64,000 nt of DNA from Fasciola hepatica (GCA_948099385.1 CANUEZ040000151.1:3046001-3110000), one strand, 5' to 3'. Numbered from the stretch's first letter, positions 48,591 to 63,100 are shown. Notes: generated from the sequence alone by a model not told the origin. A program made the numbers and translations.

Positions 48591-51500
48591 GAGAGATCCA
48601 GCATATTTAATGAGACAGTCTCACAAAATGTTACCTCATACCTCCGAACTAATCGACTGAAGTTTAGCCTGGCTTGTCAGATGTGAGTCAAACTAACAGT
48701 TCTTATCATATTAATATGTACTTCTATTGTATTCCGTTACATTTTCTTACAAACCTGCCCCGCTAGTCGTCAAATTCTCAAGTAAGATCTAGATGCGAGT
48801 CGAAAACCGAATATATTTTCACATCTGAATAATATTCTCGTCTACTTGTCTACGAAAACACTTTTCCACACATTTACAACAAAGTCATAATTGTCGAATG
48901 CAAGACAAACATCATAATCCATGTAACTTAAACATCCCTTTTGGTCATCGAATGGGACATCTATTTAATAATTTATTCATCGACCTTTATTCCCTTTCTG
49001 TCACTCCTCAAGCGAATCAGTAATTTATGTGCTGGATAGTGAATAAAGTATTTAGACTGTCCAAAACAAATTTCACATTCCCCTGTGTGTTCGCTGGTGA
49101 CCGCGTCAACGAAACTGGGGAATGAGTGATTTCATCTAGCGAAAATGTTTAGCTTGTGAACAACACATTTCTGTGCTTTTGTAATTTGAGCGTTCAGGAA
49201 GATTTTCATGTTTGCCTGTGAGATTAGATTTCTGCCTAAACTTAGATTTTAATTAAAAACCGGAATATTTTCAATGGTTTTTCCTGACAATCTGACTCCC
49301 ACTGATATGTTTGTACCGGGTATTTATTCACCCTTCTAATTAAAAGTAACTATGCAATTAAAATAAATTCTTTTAGGATTCAAACTCAATTAATTCATTT
49401 CCTTTTAGTGATTTACTTATTACTTATCGTGTTTTCGGGCTTGAGGAAAATTCCATTCAAATTTCACTGAGTATGGAATGATTTCCTGATAACCAACTTG
49501 TTTGAAGGGTGTTTTCTAGACATTTATTATTGCTGAAATATAGCTCTGATGAAAGATTTGGAAATGCGGAAGAATCCCACAAACATAATTATCATCGTTT
49601 CAGTGGAATCTCGCAACTTTATAGAAAAATCTTTTGCTTTTGCAGCCTGTGTACAGTGGACTCACTACCGGCACTGTATGAAGAATAAAAGTAGTAGGAT
49701 TTTGGAAATTTTTCTTGTTTCGCTTATCAGGTTAATATCTTCAAATGATGTTGATTGGTTTTGGGGTTCAAAAGGTAAATAATAACCTTTCGCTGTGGGT
49801 CGAACCAATTTTCTCGTATTTTAAATCTCTTATGGTTTATTATTTCTTCAGTCTACCACCCTTGAATTAAGTATTTAACTCCTGATTGTCAAAAAATAGA
49901 AACCACGAAATAACGACCAAGTAGAGTGTGTGTGTGTGTATGTCTGCGTATGCATTGGCCGATGTCTTCCGTGGTGATATAACAGGAATGAGAGCTCTTT
50001 TGAAGGGTTCACTATGTGGTTAGCAGCGACTCAGGTCGTTCTACCCGAGGCAGTTGATTTACATGGATGAGATTACTCCGTTTTGTCTTCTTATTTATGT
50101 GTACAAGTTCATCAACGGCGGTTTTGCTTCTTTTAATCCATATACAGCCAACTACTTCATTGCACTTCAAATGTTTCAGCCATATAAATGGAAAGTTTCT
50201 TACAAACTCGTACAAGGAATGTACAGCAAAGGTTAAAGTGAATAAATGAAACAAATCAATGAGAATCCTGAATGGAGTTTGGCACTTTAGCCCTCCGCAG
50301 GTTCCTACATGAGCTCCAGTGTTCCAGCGTTCTTTCCGGGAGGAGAAACACCTCTTCAAATATGGACTGAGTTTTTTCACAATAAATCAAACAACTAAAA
50401 GCTAAAAAGATAGCAATTCTAATGATGAGACGTGGAAGTGTCAATGAATTGCAAGTTGTGTGACCTTGAGAAATAAAACCCGTAATTTGCCATTAGTGGA
50501 GGTATTTTCATAGGCAACGGGATTTTCGCACTCAAGTAGTATGTCTCGCGGACAAACTTCAGGGGAGACACTCTTATTCTGTACATTTTTCAGTAAAACA
50601 CTTATAGGAAATGAGTTATCAAGAGCTTGCAGGAAATAATTGCTAACCTTTAGTGAGTTTAGTCGTGCTCAATATACGAAGAGCTACCACACGCATCATT
50701 GTTGAACAACTAAAGTCCACCTTTGTTCCAATGTATTTGTTGCATACATTTCAGCGACTTATACAAAACTCGGTAAATTTTAGGTCATGTGTTGTTGACA
50801 CTCGACTGAACACTGGAAACCATATAATTTCTGTAGGGCTGAACTGCCTTACATGTTAACAATCAGCAGTAATGAGGCTCTGGGTCTGTTCTATATGGTG
50901 CTTCAGAGATCACGAAAGAGTTGATAGCAGTATCATGTGCCACTATTGCTTAATTCATTGTCAGAAACCGTGAAAACAAAGCGGAAATGTTCCCTGTGGC
51001 TGGTTAGAAATCTTTGGTAATGAGTTTTGCCAATACGTGATGGATCATTTCCTAAACACTTCAAATCGTCTACTATTCAACTTGTATAGGGGCATATATT
51101 TTGTTGGAGAAATTTTTGAAATTAAACTGATTATTCAAATTCGGGCAATCTTGTTCCCTATTTACCCTCGGGAAACAAATTACCACATCAATCAAGCAAT
51201 CTTATGTGGCCTTCCTACTGACTGTACTTTAGGCGCATCAAGTGCGTACAGGGTGGTCTCTCATGCAACCGCAACGGTGCACTTTGCCTCTTTTGTGCAT
51301 CGTGAAACGGTGCACACCTCTTTGTTTCTTCTTTGCACATACTTGGTGGAAAATCTGTAAAACATTCGCCTATTTTGTTCCTCCCGATCAGGAAATTTCC
51401 TTTGACCTGGAACAATTTATCATTGGCTCTAAGCACAAATAATCGTTCGTCGGTTTGGATTAGAAATCTGGCACGGGAAATCTATCTTATTCAACAATGT

Positions 51501-54500
51501 GTCACGAAAATCCAGGATTAATATATTTCGAAGCTTTTCCAAGTATTTCCAAGAAGGCTGAAAAGCAGCCTATTTTGCAAACTAAGTCTAATCGATGACG
51601 TTGGTAGAAATTTGAACCCGAAAATTATTTTATCATTGTTTCGTTGGAGTTTCAGAAAAATCGATTTATTTTCTAACTACATAATTTCACTCATACTTTT
51701 TAGAATGGCAAAATACATCTCGTAGTAGTTCGTAAATATTCATTTTTAGTTCCTTGGAGACAGTCATTTTGCTGGAAAGTGGTCAATAACGGTACATTGG
51801 TTACAGTGCATTCGGTCCGTGTTACTCTTCAAAATTTGCATTTGGTAAAAATGGCTTGTGAAGGCAGAATGAATAAGGACTGCCTTTTACCAAGTAATAT
51901 TTAGCGGATGAATTTTACTAACTAGAATAAAGAATGCGGTCGTCGCACACCATTGTCGAACCAGAGTACATCAGAATTTGGTTTCCTAATAAAGCTGGCT
52001 GCGTAAGATTAGGAACCGCTCGTTGGAAGGTAATATACGTGAGTTTTAGCATCACAAATGGCAAAATTGCATAGACACTTTAGGATTTTTACGTAAGAAT
52101 GCAAGAAAACGTCGGAAACGTAAACAGTTTTGTATTTATCCGGTTTTGAACCAAAAATAAACAACAGCGACTTGATTATTTTTATCTCATTACGAAACAC
52201 TTTTCCTGATGACCCTTCAAAAGACGGGCTTATTTATTATCTTTTCTTTTTATTTGATTTCTGCGAATCCATAAATTGGTTGCATTTTCTCTTCAAAAAG
52301 ATAACGATTCCAATGTTTCCGAAAAAATACTATTAGGCATAACACCTTCAGCTTTAAACATTTCTCCATTACCATACAATAAACTGATTATTTTGCTCTT
52401 AAGTTCAGAGCCTGATGAACAATTCAACCATCCCTACCGACGATTACCGAGACATTTTTTCGATAGTTTCCTGTTTAATTGCTCTAAATGACACCAGTTT
52501 GATAGAGTATTCATCTTATTTATTAGATAAGTAGCTAACTGTTCGGTAGTAATTGTGAACCACGAGATGATAATGAAAGTGAGTAGATGATATGAACCGA
52601 AAGCAGCTAGATGAAGCAAGTTGTGATTGCATTCTCCGACTAAACAAGGACTGACTCAAATTGGACTGGGTATCAGTGATTCAAATAAGCAGTTTTGTTA
52701 TGGTTCAATCACTATTTTTTCTTGTCTAGGTGTATGGTTCCCAATAAGCGAACCGTTTACTTGGCCCTTTCTTTTGGACTCCAACGATGTTAGTTTCTTA
52801 CGTGAAATTCGGAAGCAAATGAACTTCGTTAAACCTACATTCAAATGGTTTTGTATGGTTTCATCAGTCACTTATTCAATGTTCATGCACGACGAAAGCA
52901 AGAAAATTGCTTGACTTCTGACCTCAAAACAGAAAGCTCTTCTTTATTCACTTCTGCCTTGTGAATAAATCTTCACGGGAACCAAGTAGACATGTTTCCA
53001 AATCGGTTGAATTTATTGCTTGTATACGTATTGACTATTCCGAAATAATTACTGAAAACTGAGACGGTTTGGTTCATATTGTTGAAATTAAAAACTGGAC
53101 AAATAAGATGTGATCACTACCTTGGAAACATTTGATTAAAAAGATCGGACGGAAGAAGAATACCAGTGGTGGACGAGGAGTGGGCTGATTGGAATCTCTA
53201 CTGACAATACCGCGTTTCTGACAATAAAACACGTAAAAAACAAATTAGGAGAGTTCATATTTGAATGAAGAGAGGGGGTTCTAGCCCTTGTGTAATCTAT
53301 GGAAGAACTATAACTGTCATTAACTGCTTACACAACATACTCAACAAACAATCTTCCTGACAACTGAGTTCAGTCTATTTGTGTTGTGTTGTAATTTAAC
53401 TCTTCTTGCAGATAGGTATTAAAAAAGGTCGTGTTAGGCAGCTGCTTTTCACCGTTTTCAGTTCTTCGATTGTATATTCACTTCGTTTACAACCACCATC
53501 CTTGGTTATGGGAATCTGCAAAGCGTTTCTTTGTCAACAGGCCTGAGTACTTTAACTTTCCCTGTGTGTTTTACAGTACGCAAATTTACAAATTCATAGA
53601 CAATGTGAAGGCTCCAACCACCAAATCGAATCTTATACTGCCTGGAGGCGTTATTCTGGTTACGTAGCGCGTACCATTTGCCACTTCGTCGAACGTTTAT
53701 TAACAGTAAACCCTTCAGGGCAGTTCGCCTGTTCTCTTTGGAATTTGTTACTTACAATGTTATAATATGATTCGTTGTATACACCCGACCAGACAGGTTA
53801 AAACCGTGAAACTGCTTATTCATAATTTTCAGCAAAACAGTGAGCTATTCTGCTTTTTATATTTCTTACTAACGTGTGGACACTTGTCCTTTACTTAAAT
53901 CTTCTCAGTGTCTCATCAATCAAAGATTTGCACCAAGTTGCTGTTTAGGTATTTAAAACCAATCCAATCTCGAAAGTGATTAGGATGGTGACGGGTGGAC
54001 AGAATCTGCTGCTAGTACACGCTCGAGTCCGCTGCTGGGCTACTCGTGTCTAGACCAGAAAGAACTATCAACCAATCCCAGTTGTGATTCCCTCTGGTGG
54101 AAACTTCCCCTAGGCTCATCGATTCGCACTCCTGAGGTTACAAACGATAAAGTAGCACGCAGTGAATTTCATTTCATATGCTGTGTTAGTTTGTCTAAGA
54201 CACTTGTCCGTTCAATCATATTTAATTGTCAACATTTGCTCAAGATTGTCGTCGAATAGATTTTATTAGTTTGGGGGCTCCTTGCTGGTCTTTGTGATTA
54301 TAACTAAACAGGTTTTTTAACATTATTTTCAATAAGCTGAATAAATTAGCAATGTAATGAGTGGATCTTTACTCTTCTTCTAATCCTCTTTTCAACTGCA
54401 AATAAGGACGACATGCTCTATGTCACCTAATCTGATTTTGTGGAACTAAACAGTCTTGGTTACCAGCCAGTGATTCCGTGTGATAACGCTATTTTCAGAT

Positions 54501-54837
54501 TTAGAAACTGAAATCTTTACATGCCTTGTCGAAATCCACTAGACAAACTTTTCCTTGGTAATGGCCTTGTTCTCGTTATTCTTTTAGTGGTATATCACAA
54601 GACAAGCCCAAAATGAAAGGTTCTATAGAACTTGATGTCACTCACCTTAGTTCTGGTGCGATCAGTTGACGACTGAAAGTCTGCGACTCTGGTCACCATG
54701 ATAAATCATTCCGAAGTTTAGAGTTATGAAACTAAATGACTGTTGAACGTGGTTTATTTTTAAACTGACGAAAGCAAAATTCATCATTGGTGTTCCTGTC
54801 ACTGGAAAAGGTTCTTTTTTCGGAAAAGTTCACCATA
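48591..54837. other. No recognised gene
   Basis: About 6.2 kb without a supported gene. Minus frames near 50256-50444 (leader-like) and 50012-50380, and the plus frame 53431-53667 (preceded by a good acceptor-like TTTTCACCGTTTTCAG), are noted in findings or rejected. A short GT run lies at 49927-49940. Confidence 0.45.
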
Positions 54838-55174
54838 TGTGAGGGAATACTCCCACCACGTTGCTAATGGATGGCCTGATTCAATGAAGCAGACAGCACG
54901 TGATCGGCTCACCAGAATCGCCATGATCAGAACCACTGAGGCCATCAATGTATCAGTCAGCGTTTAACATTCGACGAGAGCCGAATCAACCAATCCGGGC
55001 TCAGCCAGATAAATCAGCCAGACGGACCTTTCAGGTCCATCAGTGAGCCAATAAGTTTTTATGCACCGTTTTGGTTATGACGAGTGCATATCATATATAA
55101 ACCTTGTACTCTTTGCCAATAAAACGAAATTGATTCTAAGGCAGAACTGAGTTCCCACTAGAATTAGTGGGACA
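54838..55174 (+). repeat. Solo-LTR-like block
   Basis: A 337-base block beginning TGTGAGGGAATACTCCC and ending TTAGTGGGACA, so it has TGT...ACA borders. Inside, in order, are a TATA-like CATATATAAACC (55091-55102) and an AATAAAA polyadenylation-like word (55120-55126) 18 bases later, as in many LTRs. No second copy is in the window, and 5-base target duplications were not convincing with these borders, so the limits and identity are tentative. Confidence 0.35.
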
Positions 55175-56811
55175 GTAAAAAACAACATGTATCTGGGTTA
55201 CAATAAAAACAATGACAAAGTGAACATCAATTTAGAATACCACCGTGACTAACCGTTCAACGGCGAACTCATGGTGAATGGTATCCTCGCCGGAGGAGAG
55301 ATTTTCCGTTCATTTGACGTGGATTTCAAGGTCCCGCGAGCTCGGCCCGCTAAATATCCATTTTATTTTCGTTACTTTGAAGAAATACTCACTAGAAACC
55401 AAAAACTTCGCCTACATTATTAAAAAGGAGTGGAATGACATTATGAAAGCTTATCAAAAAATTATTGTGGTGAACCCGTTTTCTGTCCTTTTTTGAATGT
55501 CATCTTGTTTATTTTCACTATTTATGTCAAAAGAGGTGTCGTAATAAGATGTGATGTGTACAAAAGCAACATATCCAACTTGGCTAACTATGTTACCTGC
55601 ATTGGCATACAAATGAAGGTCACGGAGCAATCAGTATTTGTTATTGGAACAGATTTCATAAAGAAAACATTTCTCTTGCGCTTTCTCAATTAACGGCGAG
55701 GGAAAATCGGTTGCTTTAGCCATTGGCCAGTCGAAAACCGGAATTATCCGAACAACGGAGGTGCCCAACATTAGCTACCACGAAGATGCCCGAATCGAGC
55801 TGAAACACGCTGTGGCTATCGATTCACTTTGACCTTAGGGTGGTGAAATTTGGGAGGCACAAGATAAGGTCCGTCATCTAAAGAAATTTCCAAAGGATCT
55901 CATTTTATTGACTTTGAGGTCACACTACTCATCATGCCATTTTACACGAGCTGCCAAAAAACCACGACCAACTTAGTTGATGGGGCACTACTAAAGATAC
56001 TTTTAACAACGTAAAATCCCATATTTTCGAAAGGTTAAATATCCCGATTCTAGAAGTCAGTTATTCTGAAAAAAACTGTTTTACTGTGGAATGATGTGCT
56101 AGGTCATGTCTCACTCGAGGCTGGACATCTTAGAGAGGTGGAAAATTTATCCAGTTGTTGTCAACTTTTACAGCAATATACCACTGGAAAAATCAATATT
56201 TTCATTTTTACGATTCCCCTCCAAATGCCATAATTTGGATAAGGCTATAAAATCGTTCTTTGTGTGTAAGGAAGAATTTATTGAGTTTTTTATATAAACT
56301 AAAAACTATTACGAGATTGAAACCATACATGTTGGAGATTGGTTACTTTAAAATGCTCTTATGTCTGGGGAATTTCGACAATACTTTCATTCGTCTTTCC
56401 TTATCAAATCTGTCTGGTCCTTGACTGTGCTACTCAAATCCGTACAGTTTGTTACAATATTCACATCTTGATACACACTGTCCATAGCCGATATTCACCC
56501 CACTCCAGCATTTTTCTTAGTATAATACTACAAGTATTTATGTGCAAAATTCACAACCAGAATCACTGTTTTCTCATTCCCGTTCCAGTAGCTGAAAAAG
56601 TGACATTCCATGTTCATCGATGATAAAATCCAAGCACCCCCTAGGTTTCAGAGTGTGCTGTAAAGACATTCCGCCACATTATAAAACAAACCAAGTTTGA
56701 AAACCACCACTGCAAAGTTCAAATACGGCTTTTGAGAAAAGCACAAGAATCTACCTCCGAAAGATGAACAAAATTAGGAATAATACACCAGGATAAAATG
56801 ATTAACTACAT

Positions 56812-56853
56812 CGTATGAGTAGTATGGCATTGAATGTGGATGACAGGGCAAAA
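56812..56853 (+). repeat. Short direct repeat, unit 1
   Basis: CGTATGAGTAGTATGGCATT followed by a GTGGATGACAGGGCAAAA-like end. Matches 57112-57154 with about five substitutions and one indel over 42 bases. Confidence 0.75.
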
Positions 56854-57111
56854 TTCCCCCGGAAGCGCACAACCGGTGTTGCGGTTACGGCCGCTCATCA
56901 GGTATACGCACCCGATACTCTTCAGCCCAATCATCCTTATAATTGAGCACTCCACAAATGATTAGTGATTGTATTCTCATTTGAATCGAATGGATCGTGC
57001 ATGGAAAAAGAGTCCATTTTAAAAATCAGACGGTGGTTCTTCCAAAGTTAATTCCTCGGTTAACACGGCTAAACTTCAAAACGATGACACAGGGTCCCAG
57101 GTATGAATTTT

Positions 57112-57154
57112 CGATATGAGTAGCATGGCATTGTGTGTGGAAGACAGGACAAAA
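57112..57154 (+). repeat. Short direct repeat, unit 2
   Basis: CGATATGAGTAGCATGGCAT followed by a GTGGAAGACAGGACAAAA-like end, 300 bases after unit 1 in the same orientation. These may be two copies of a dispersed short repeat or the ends of a small element. Confidence 0.75.
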
Positions 57155-60100
57155 GTACATCATAATTCAAAAGAGAAATACTCGTCCAGTTGGTCGATCA
57201 TAACGTACTTTGTAACCTCATGAAAATATTTTCTTCACAGAAGAAATGTAGGGTTTTCATCATCCTCGGTGCCATCGATCATACGATTAAGGACACTTAG
57301 CTATTGGCTCAGGTGCTAATCTGTGGCTACCCTAACCAACTCCGATTGATAAATAGATAGATAGATGCAGAATTTCCTTTGACATGTTTTATCTTAATTT
57401 CCAGTTCACGCTTATTGATGGGTGTCGTTTTTGGTAAATTCTCTAACAGAGGGGGCCTACGCAGCCATCAGAGAGGAAATAACTCCAAATATTTTCCTTG
57501 GATTAGTTAAATGCACACAAACACAGTGGGATGGGCATGATAACATCCAGGGACTACTCCGTTACTTGGCTGCCAGTGGCCCCTTCCAGCTTCAGACACC
57601 TCAGAAGCAATAACCAGAAGACTCTGCCATCCCAACATTATTGTTTTCCAATTATTTGTTACATAATTTCATTAAAAAAACCAACACTTATCCAGCTAGA
57701 GGCAATATTATTTTAAAAATTAATTTATATGTGGAAAACCCAATCCACTGGGCTTTATTACAGAAGTTTATGAGCTCGAAGATGTCGTTTAAAATCTGGT
57801 CGCGTGAACAGTGGAAGTGTCATAGCAATAGACTGCGTAAGCCTTTTAAATAATTGTTTCCTTTCTGCTGACATTGGATGACATAATTGTGAAAATATAA
57901 ACAACTCCACAACGTTATAAGCCTCGTTGTAAGAAGGAACTCCGTAATCCGTCAGCTGTTATTATAGAGAATGGTATCATGAGACAAAATTCAGATACGT
58001 TCTTATTTGGTCGACAACATCCATCATTACGGTAAATAAATAAAGAAGAGTCAAGTATTCGTGATGAAACCAAAAGTGTTACATTCACGAGAAGCGAAAA
58101 ATTCATCTACCCAGTCCGTAATTCTAACCAAGCGGGCTTTTAAACGCTTACTCTTCATTATCCAGACAATTAGGAAATAAAATTTTCAGAGCCAACGAAA
58201 TTCAAACCTGAAAAGTTAAAATCTTAGGTACTTAATACGAACTGTTCGATCAAGTTGGATACAATGGGTCTTCTAGCGTTTCGGAGGGAATCAGTAGTTC
58301 GTATAAACTATTCCGGATGTTTTGTCCTCACGATCTGTTCGGACGCTTGTCTCAGACAACACGATGTTTGTTTGGTTGATTTCGTTTGATCTAATTCGAA
58401 AAACCGGGATTTTCTGTTAACTTTTATTCTGGTGCCCTCTCGGAGTTGATGGCATTGAACGGTAATGGCCCGTCATCCATACCGTGGTCAGCTCCAGTGA
58501 TGAACGATCTTTCCGTAGAACCTAAGTGAAACAACGGTATTACTTCGCAAGCAACCTGGTTACTTGATGAAGCAGTATTTATTGCGATTCTAAAAAGGAC
58601 GTGGTCAATATTTCTTTATAAGTGAATATTCTTTTCGGGAGGAGATTCCCCATTATCAGCTTTACATAATACGAACTTAACAATCTCGGTCTCTGTAGGT
58701 GTATCACTCAATAATCACGCATTCTTACACAACTAATGAAATTGTAAGTATCTGGATATTATTGACAACTGTGGTTCATGTTTTGGCATAAATGGAATAA
58801 CGATTCTCCTCTACACCAGGTGACAACAGTAGACCCACTCAATCCCGCCAAACGTCTTGCTTGTAACTCAAAGTTTGCCCAAGTGCTTTTCAAATTCATC
58901 GTTTGATTATAAAATATCGTGCTTCCTGCACTAGTATAAGAATACATATTCATTCTCAGTTCGATTGCATTCTTATTTCATCCCGGACAATTCCTTAACT
59001 ACAATCTGTTCCATGGCAAACTCACATTAAAAACAACGTAGGTTTTCGTTGATCATAAAATGGGTTTTACACAGAGCAAAGAACAATGACATGAACCGTT
59101 CGAATTCAATTTATCATGGTAATACGAATATAATTGAAAGCTTTGGTTATCATTTTACAATCCACTTCGCTGTATTGAAGTCAGATTCAGAGTAAACAAG
59201 TAAACATTCAGAATAATTGAAAATGTACTTCATCGGCTAATTACTGGAACTTATTGTAAGGATAATATATTCTCTCTCCTTAGTAATGTCGATAGGATTT
59301 TCCGTAAAGGGTGCCAGTTAGGAAAAAATACAACACGCCTGTCTACTTCCACAAATGGAAGCATACTTCTTCATACATGTGCGCGGATACGGCGAATTTA
59401 TACTTGAAAAACATCAACACACCAAATACTTTCGAACTACATTATCGAAAAATGCTTTTAGTGAGCACAAAAACATTTCATTTATTGGTAATAAGTAGAT
59501 CATAACTTCAGGATAAAAACCACTAACGGATAAGGTAAATTATTTTAATTTACATGTACTTCAGTTACAGAAATCCAAAGAAATCACCAATTTAGGCAAT
59601 ATGCTTTAGCTTTTTTTTAGCTCAGTGGCTACCAGAACTGATTCTCAGTCATCCGTGGTAACCATTGCGACCTGAATATGAAAACATCTAGACAGTAAAA
59701 GCGTTTATTGCTCATCAATACAGTTGTCACCCATTGTTGTAATCCGCGATGACACCCAGCAGCGAAATGGAGCAAAATTACCCCACAAAACAAATACGAT
59801 ACTTATCTGTGCGAACTGACTTTTCGAATGGTGTAGGGTATCATAAGCTTTACCCTTCTTAGCAGCTTCAAGAAAATGCTAATATCCATTCAGTTCCAGA
59901 GGGAGATTCAAAAAGCGATACGATACAATAGTATCACTAGATTGTGCAATAGGTCCAAAATTGGGAACTATGAAAAGTTTCTCCGTCTTGGTTAAAAAGC
60001 GCAAAACTTCGTATTGTTAACTTTTACTTTTCGGTAATCTGTTATTAGAGTATGGGATTGCCGTACTATTGTTGTTTCTGTCTTAAAAAGTGACTAACTT

Positions 60101-63100
60101 GCATTTTGGCCAAGGTGTAAATCATTTCGTAAAGTCCTGTCATAGATACTCCGTTGGTCGATCTTTAACATCTAGTCTCGACACACACTGACTTAAGTAT
60201 ACATACTTCATTCGAAAAAGCCATCCTTTTGGAGGGATTCAGCTGAATAATTGAAAGGCTTGATTTTTTATCTATCGGTCTACGGAATTCTTAGAGGTGA
60301 ACAGTACGGGAACATTTTCCACGTTCTACATTATTTTACGATCATGGATCGAGATTGAGTCGCACTGGGACATATTTTTGTCTGTCTAAATAGTTTGAAC
60401 AACATACTTGTAACTATATCCTCAATCGCCTATATTGGCTTGATAATTTGGGTCATTAACTACTTTATTTGTCAGCTTTCAGAGCAACACTTACGAGACA
60501 AACGATTTTTATAACATGTCTCCATATATTCCCTTCGACAACACCGGTATAATGTTTCGTTGTTTGTACAGTTGCTTATATCTGTCTACAATGATGGAAT
60601 TTTGGTACACTGTGCAGTACTGAAGTGAAACTAACTTCGGGGGCGGAACGAAGATATTTGGGAGGAAGAATCCAGATGTTTCGTGTTACAGACACCGATT
60701 GAATAACTATATGTTGCTTTCTAAACTTTTCCATGGCAAGTAAAGCTTTGATATTTCAAGGTGTACGACGGTAAAACGTGTCTACTCAGACAGCTCCTTT
60801 TCTTTGGAATGGACCAATATACAGTGTCTCTAGTGTTGTGCTAGCGGTATTAGTAGACGGGATTGATCATATGTTTACCATGCTTTCTAGCTGTCGATAA
60901 AAAGTAAAAATACCATCTAGACACCAAAACGAGTGAGCACTTCAGATAAAACTTCAACCCAGTTTGTCAAAACTTGAGGAAGAAGCTGAACTACAGATCT
61001 ATGGTACAACGATAATTTAACAGGTGTATACCGAAACATGGAATTTATTGGTGCGTGAACTGTGACAACATATAGGTCATAGTGTTATGTGTAGGTGTAT
61101 GTGTGTATGATTGCGCGTGTGAAGAATTAATACTGGTCTCTGATATAAAAGCAGCGTACGAAGTGATCATCGAACAAATCTCACATGATGTGTCTTAATG
61201 TTGTGCCAGAAACAGGATTTCCAATGCGTAAACCTTTGCGAATGGTAAAGCATCTTTTTAAGTAAATCGGAGGAAATAGATGGGAAGACATTTAGCATTA
61301 TCTATATTCGAATAGTTTTTTGGTTAACACCGGCGTCTTATCTATCGTCGACAGAAAATCGTGATTCCAGCTAGGTATTAGGGAAATTCAGTAATACATT
61401 TTGCGAACACTTTCCGTGTTTGGTTCTTTTCTTGCGAATTTAGGAAAAATAACTGAGTTCTACGTCTGTCAGCTATATTCTATGGCTTGTACCTCTCATA
61501 CAAAAATCAACCTATCGTCGGAAAAGGAAAATCTTTGGCTTCCTATATTAGAAAGTTGGGGGAAAAAATTTGTTTCTCAGAAAAAGTTTTATTCAATACT
61601 TTGATTACCATCAGTATTGGAGAATCAACCAACTACTTAACCATACTTGGTCTCAGCTGTGGGTGAGCGAAGTGATTCTGCACAAATAGAAATAAATACA
61701 ATAGAAAGCAAAAATTTCTCACACCTCCAACTCCTAGTGACCGTGTGAAACTATTCCTTCTTACTTGACCACCTAAAGTATCCATAAATCAATGCTTCCC
61801 ATAAGTTCAATAAGCAGACATGATGCATGTTTAGTCATTGGATCCGTGAGGAAAACAGGTGATCTTGTGAAACGATATATTAGGTGTAGTGAGCTGACTG
61901 TCGGCAGCCATATTAGTGTTCCGCCAATTACATCAATAGGATCTACATGATCTTGTTGATACACTTAATGATCATTTGTTTGTTTTCTGGATTTCTGTAT
62001 TTTGCAGAATGAACACGAGCCAAACCCAAGGAAGTTACTGATCCATGCATACTGCATAAGGTTCAAATTCGAAACTCGCTTTATTTTGTCACAAAAAGAA
62101 AAATTTGTTGAACCAACTTATGCCCCGTGAGCGTCAACCGAATATCCACACTTTGCTTGAAACCTAATTTAGTCGGTGTGTAAACGCTTGGCCACCTAGA
62201 GACGAGGAAGTTGGTAGAGGTATTCTTTGCATCCGGTAGCCACATTGTTTAACTTGTAATTAGGATAAGATGGCAAGTCTTCGAATCAGAGTATCACTTT
62301 CCGGACAGGGGTGTTTGTGTACATTTTACTTTTGTCTGTTGCCTGATATTATTGGACTCCCATTGGATGAAGATATAAAATCATCAGTGAGACTAATAGT
62401 CGTTTATGGCTGCTATTCTATGGTAAACTTCTTATCTGTCAAGTTCTTTGAAGAAAACGCTAAAGCTAGCCACCTGGCTACCTGTCATGTAACTACAAAT
62501 AGTGGGCAAACGTTGTCCAGGGAAAAAACAACTTTGGTATTTTGGAATGTAGGCAGTTGCGGACTACTTATTTCAGCTTCGTTTTGACCCAACTGTCTTA
62601 TCGAAAGGATGCAAATTTTGAAAAGAATCAATTTCTTGTTTTGTGCAGCCGTACGGCGGGTTACTAACAATCAGAATCAAAGCTATGGCACCGAAATGAT
62701 TTTTTCAAGTTTCCATTTCTCATTCCTCACATGATTTTGATTGCCGACCTTATTACGTGGATGTTACATCACCAGCGCTGCTCAAAAGAGGGTGAAACTG
62801 TGACTGATTCAAAATCAGTCCCAACGATTAGGATTCGATGGGAACCAACAGCTTTCAGAAACAATAAAAACCTGTAGACTTAGCTTAATTTGCGTGTAAT
62901 TTATTCGTTTTCGTTAGGACGGTAACATCGATCTGTGAAGTTGATTCAAGCTTTAGTCGAAAAAAATTGTATCCACTACTATTTTCAGCTCATCACTACT
63001 AATCTTGGTCTCTTGATCTCGGAATCAACCCATAGGCAAAATTCGTACTTGTTGAACGTGAATTAACTCAGCTCTTCTTGTTCTGCAGGTCTCTTCACGT

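Noticed and set aside
50012..50380. Minus frame whose end (RSNLIHVNQLPRVERPE) resembles the tail of gypsy/BEL integrases
   Set aside because: Only a short H-V-N-x-L-like match, no other pol block nearby; too weak to call an element.
53431..53667. Plus frame after a strong acceptor-like T-rich tract (TTTTCACCGTTTTCAG)
   Set aside because: 79 codons to a stop with no donor and no recognised domain; could be a terminal exon but support is a single splice-like signal.
57345..57367. GATA-type short repeat
   Set aside because: Only about five imperfect units; not informative.
59609..59690. A-box-like TTAGCTCAGTGGCTAC as a possible tRNA
   Set aside because: The downstream CCATTGCGACCTG is a poor B box and no stem structure is seen.
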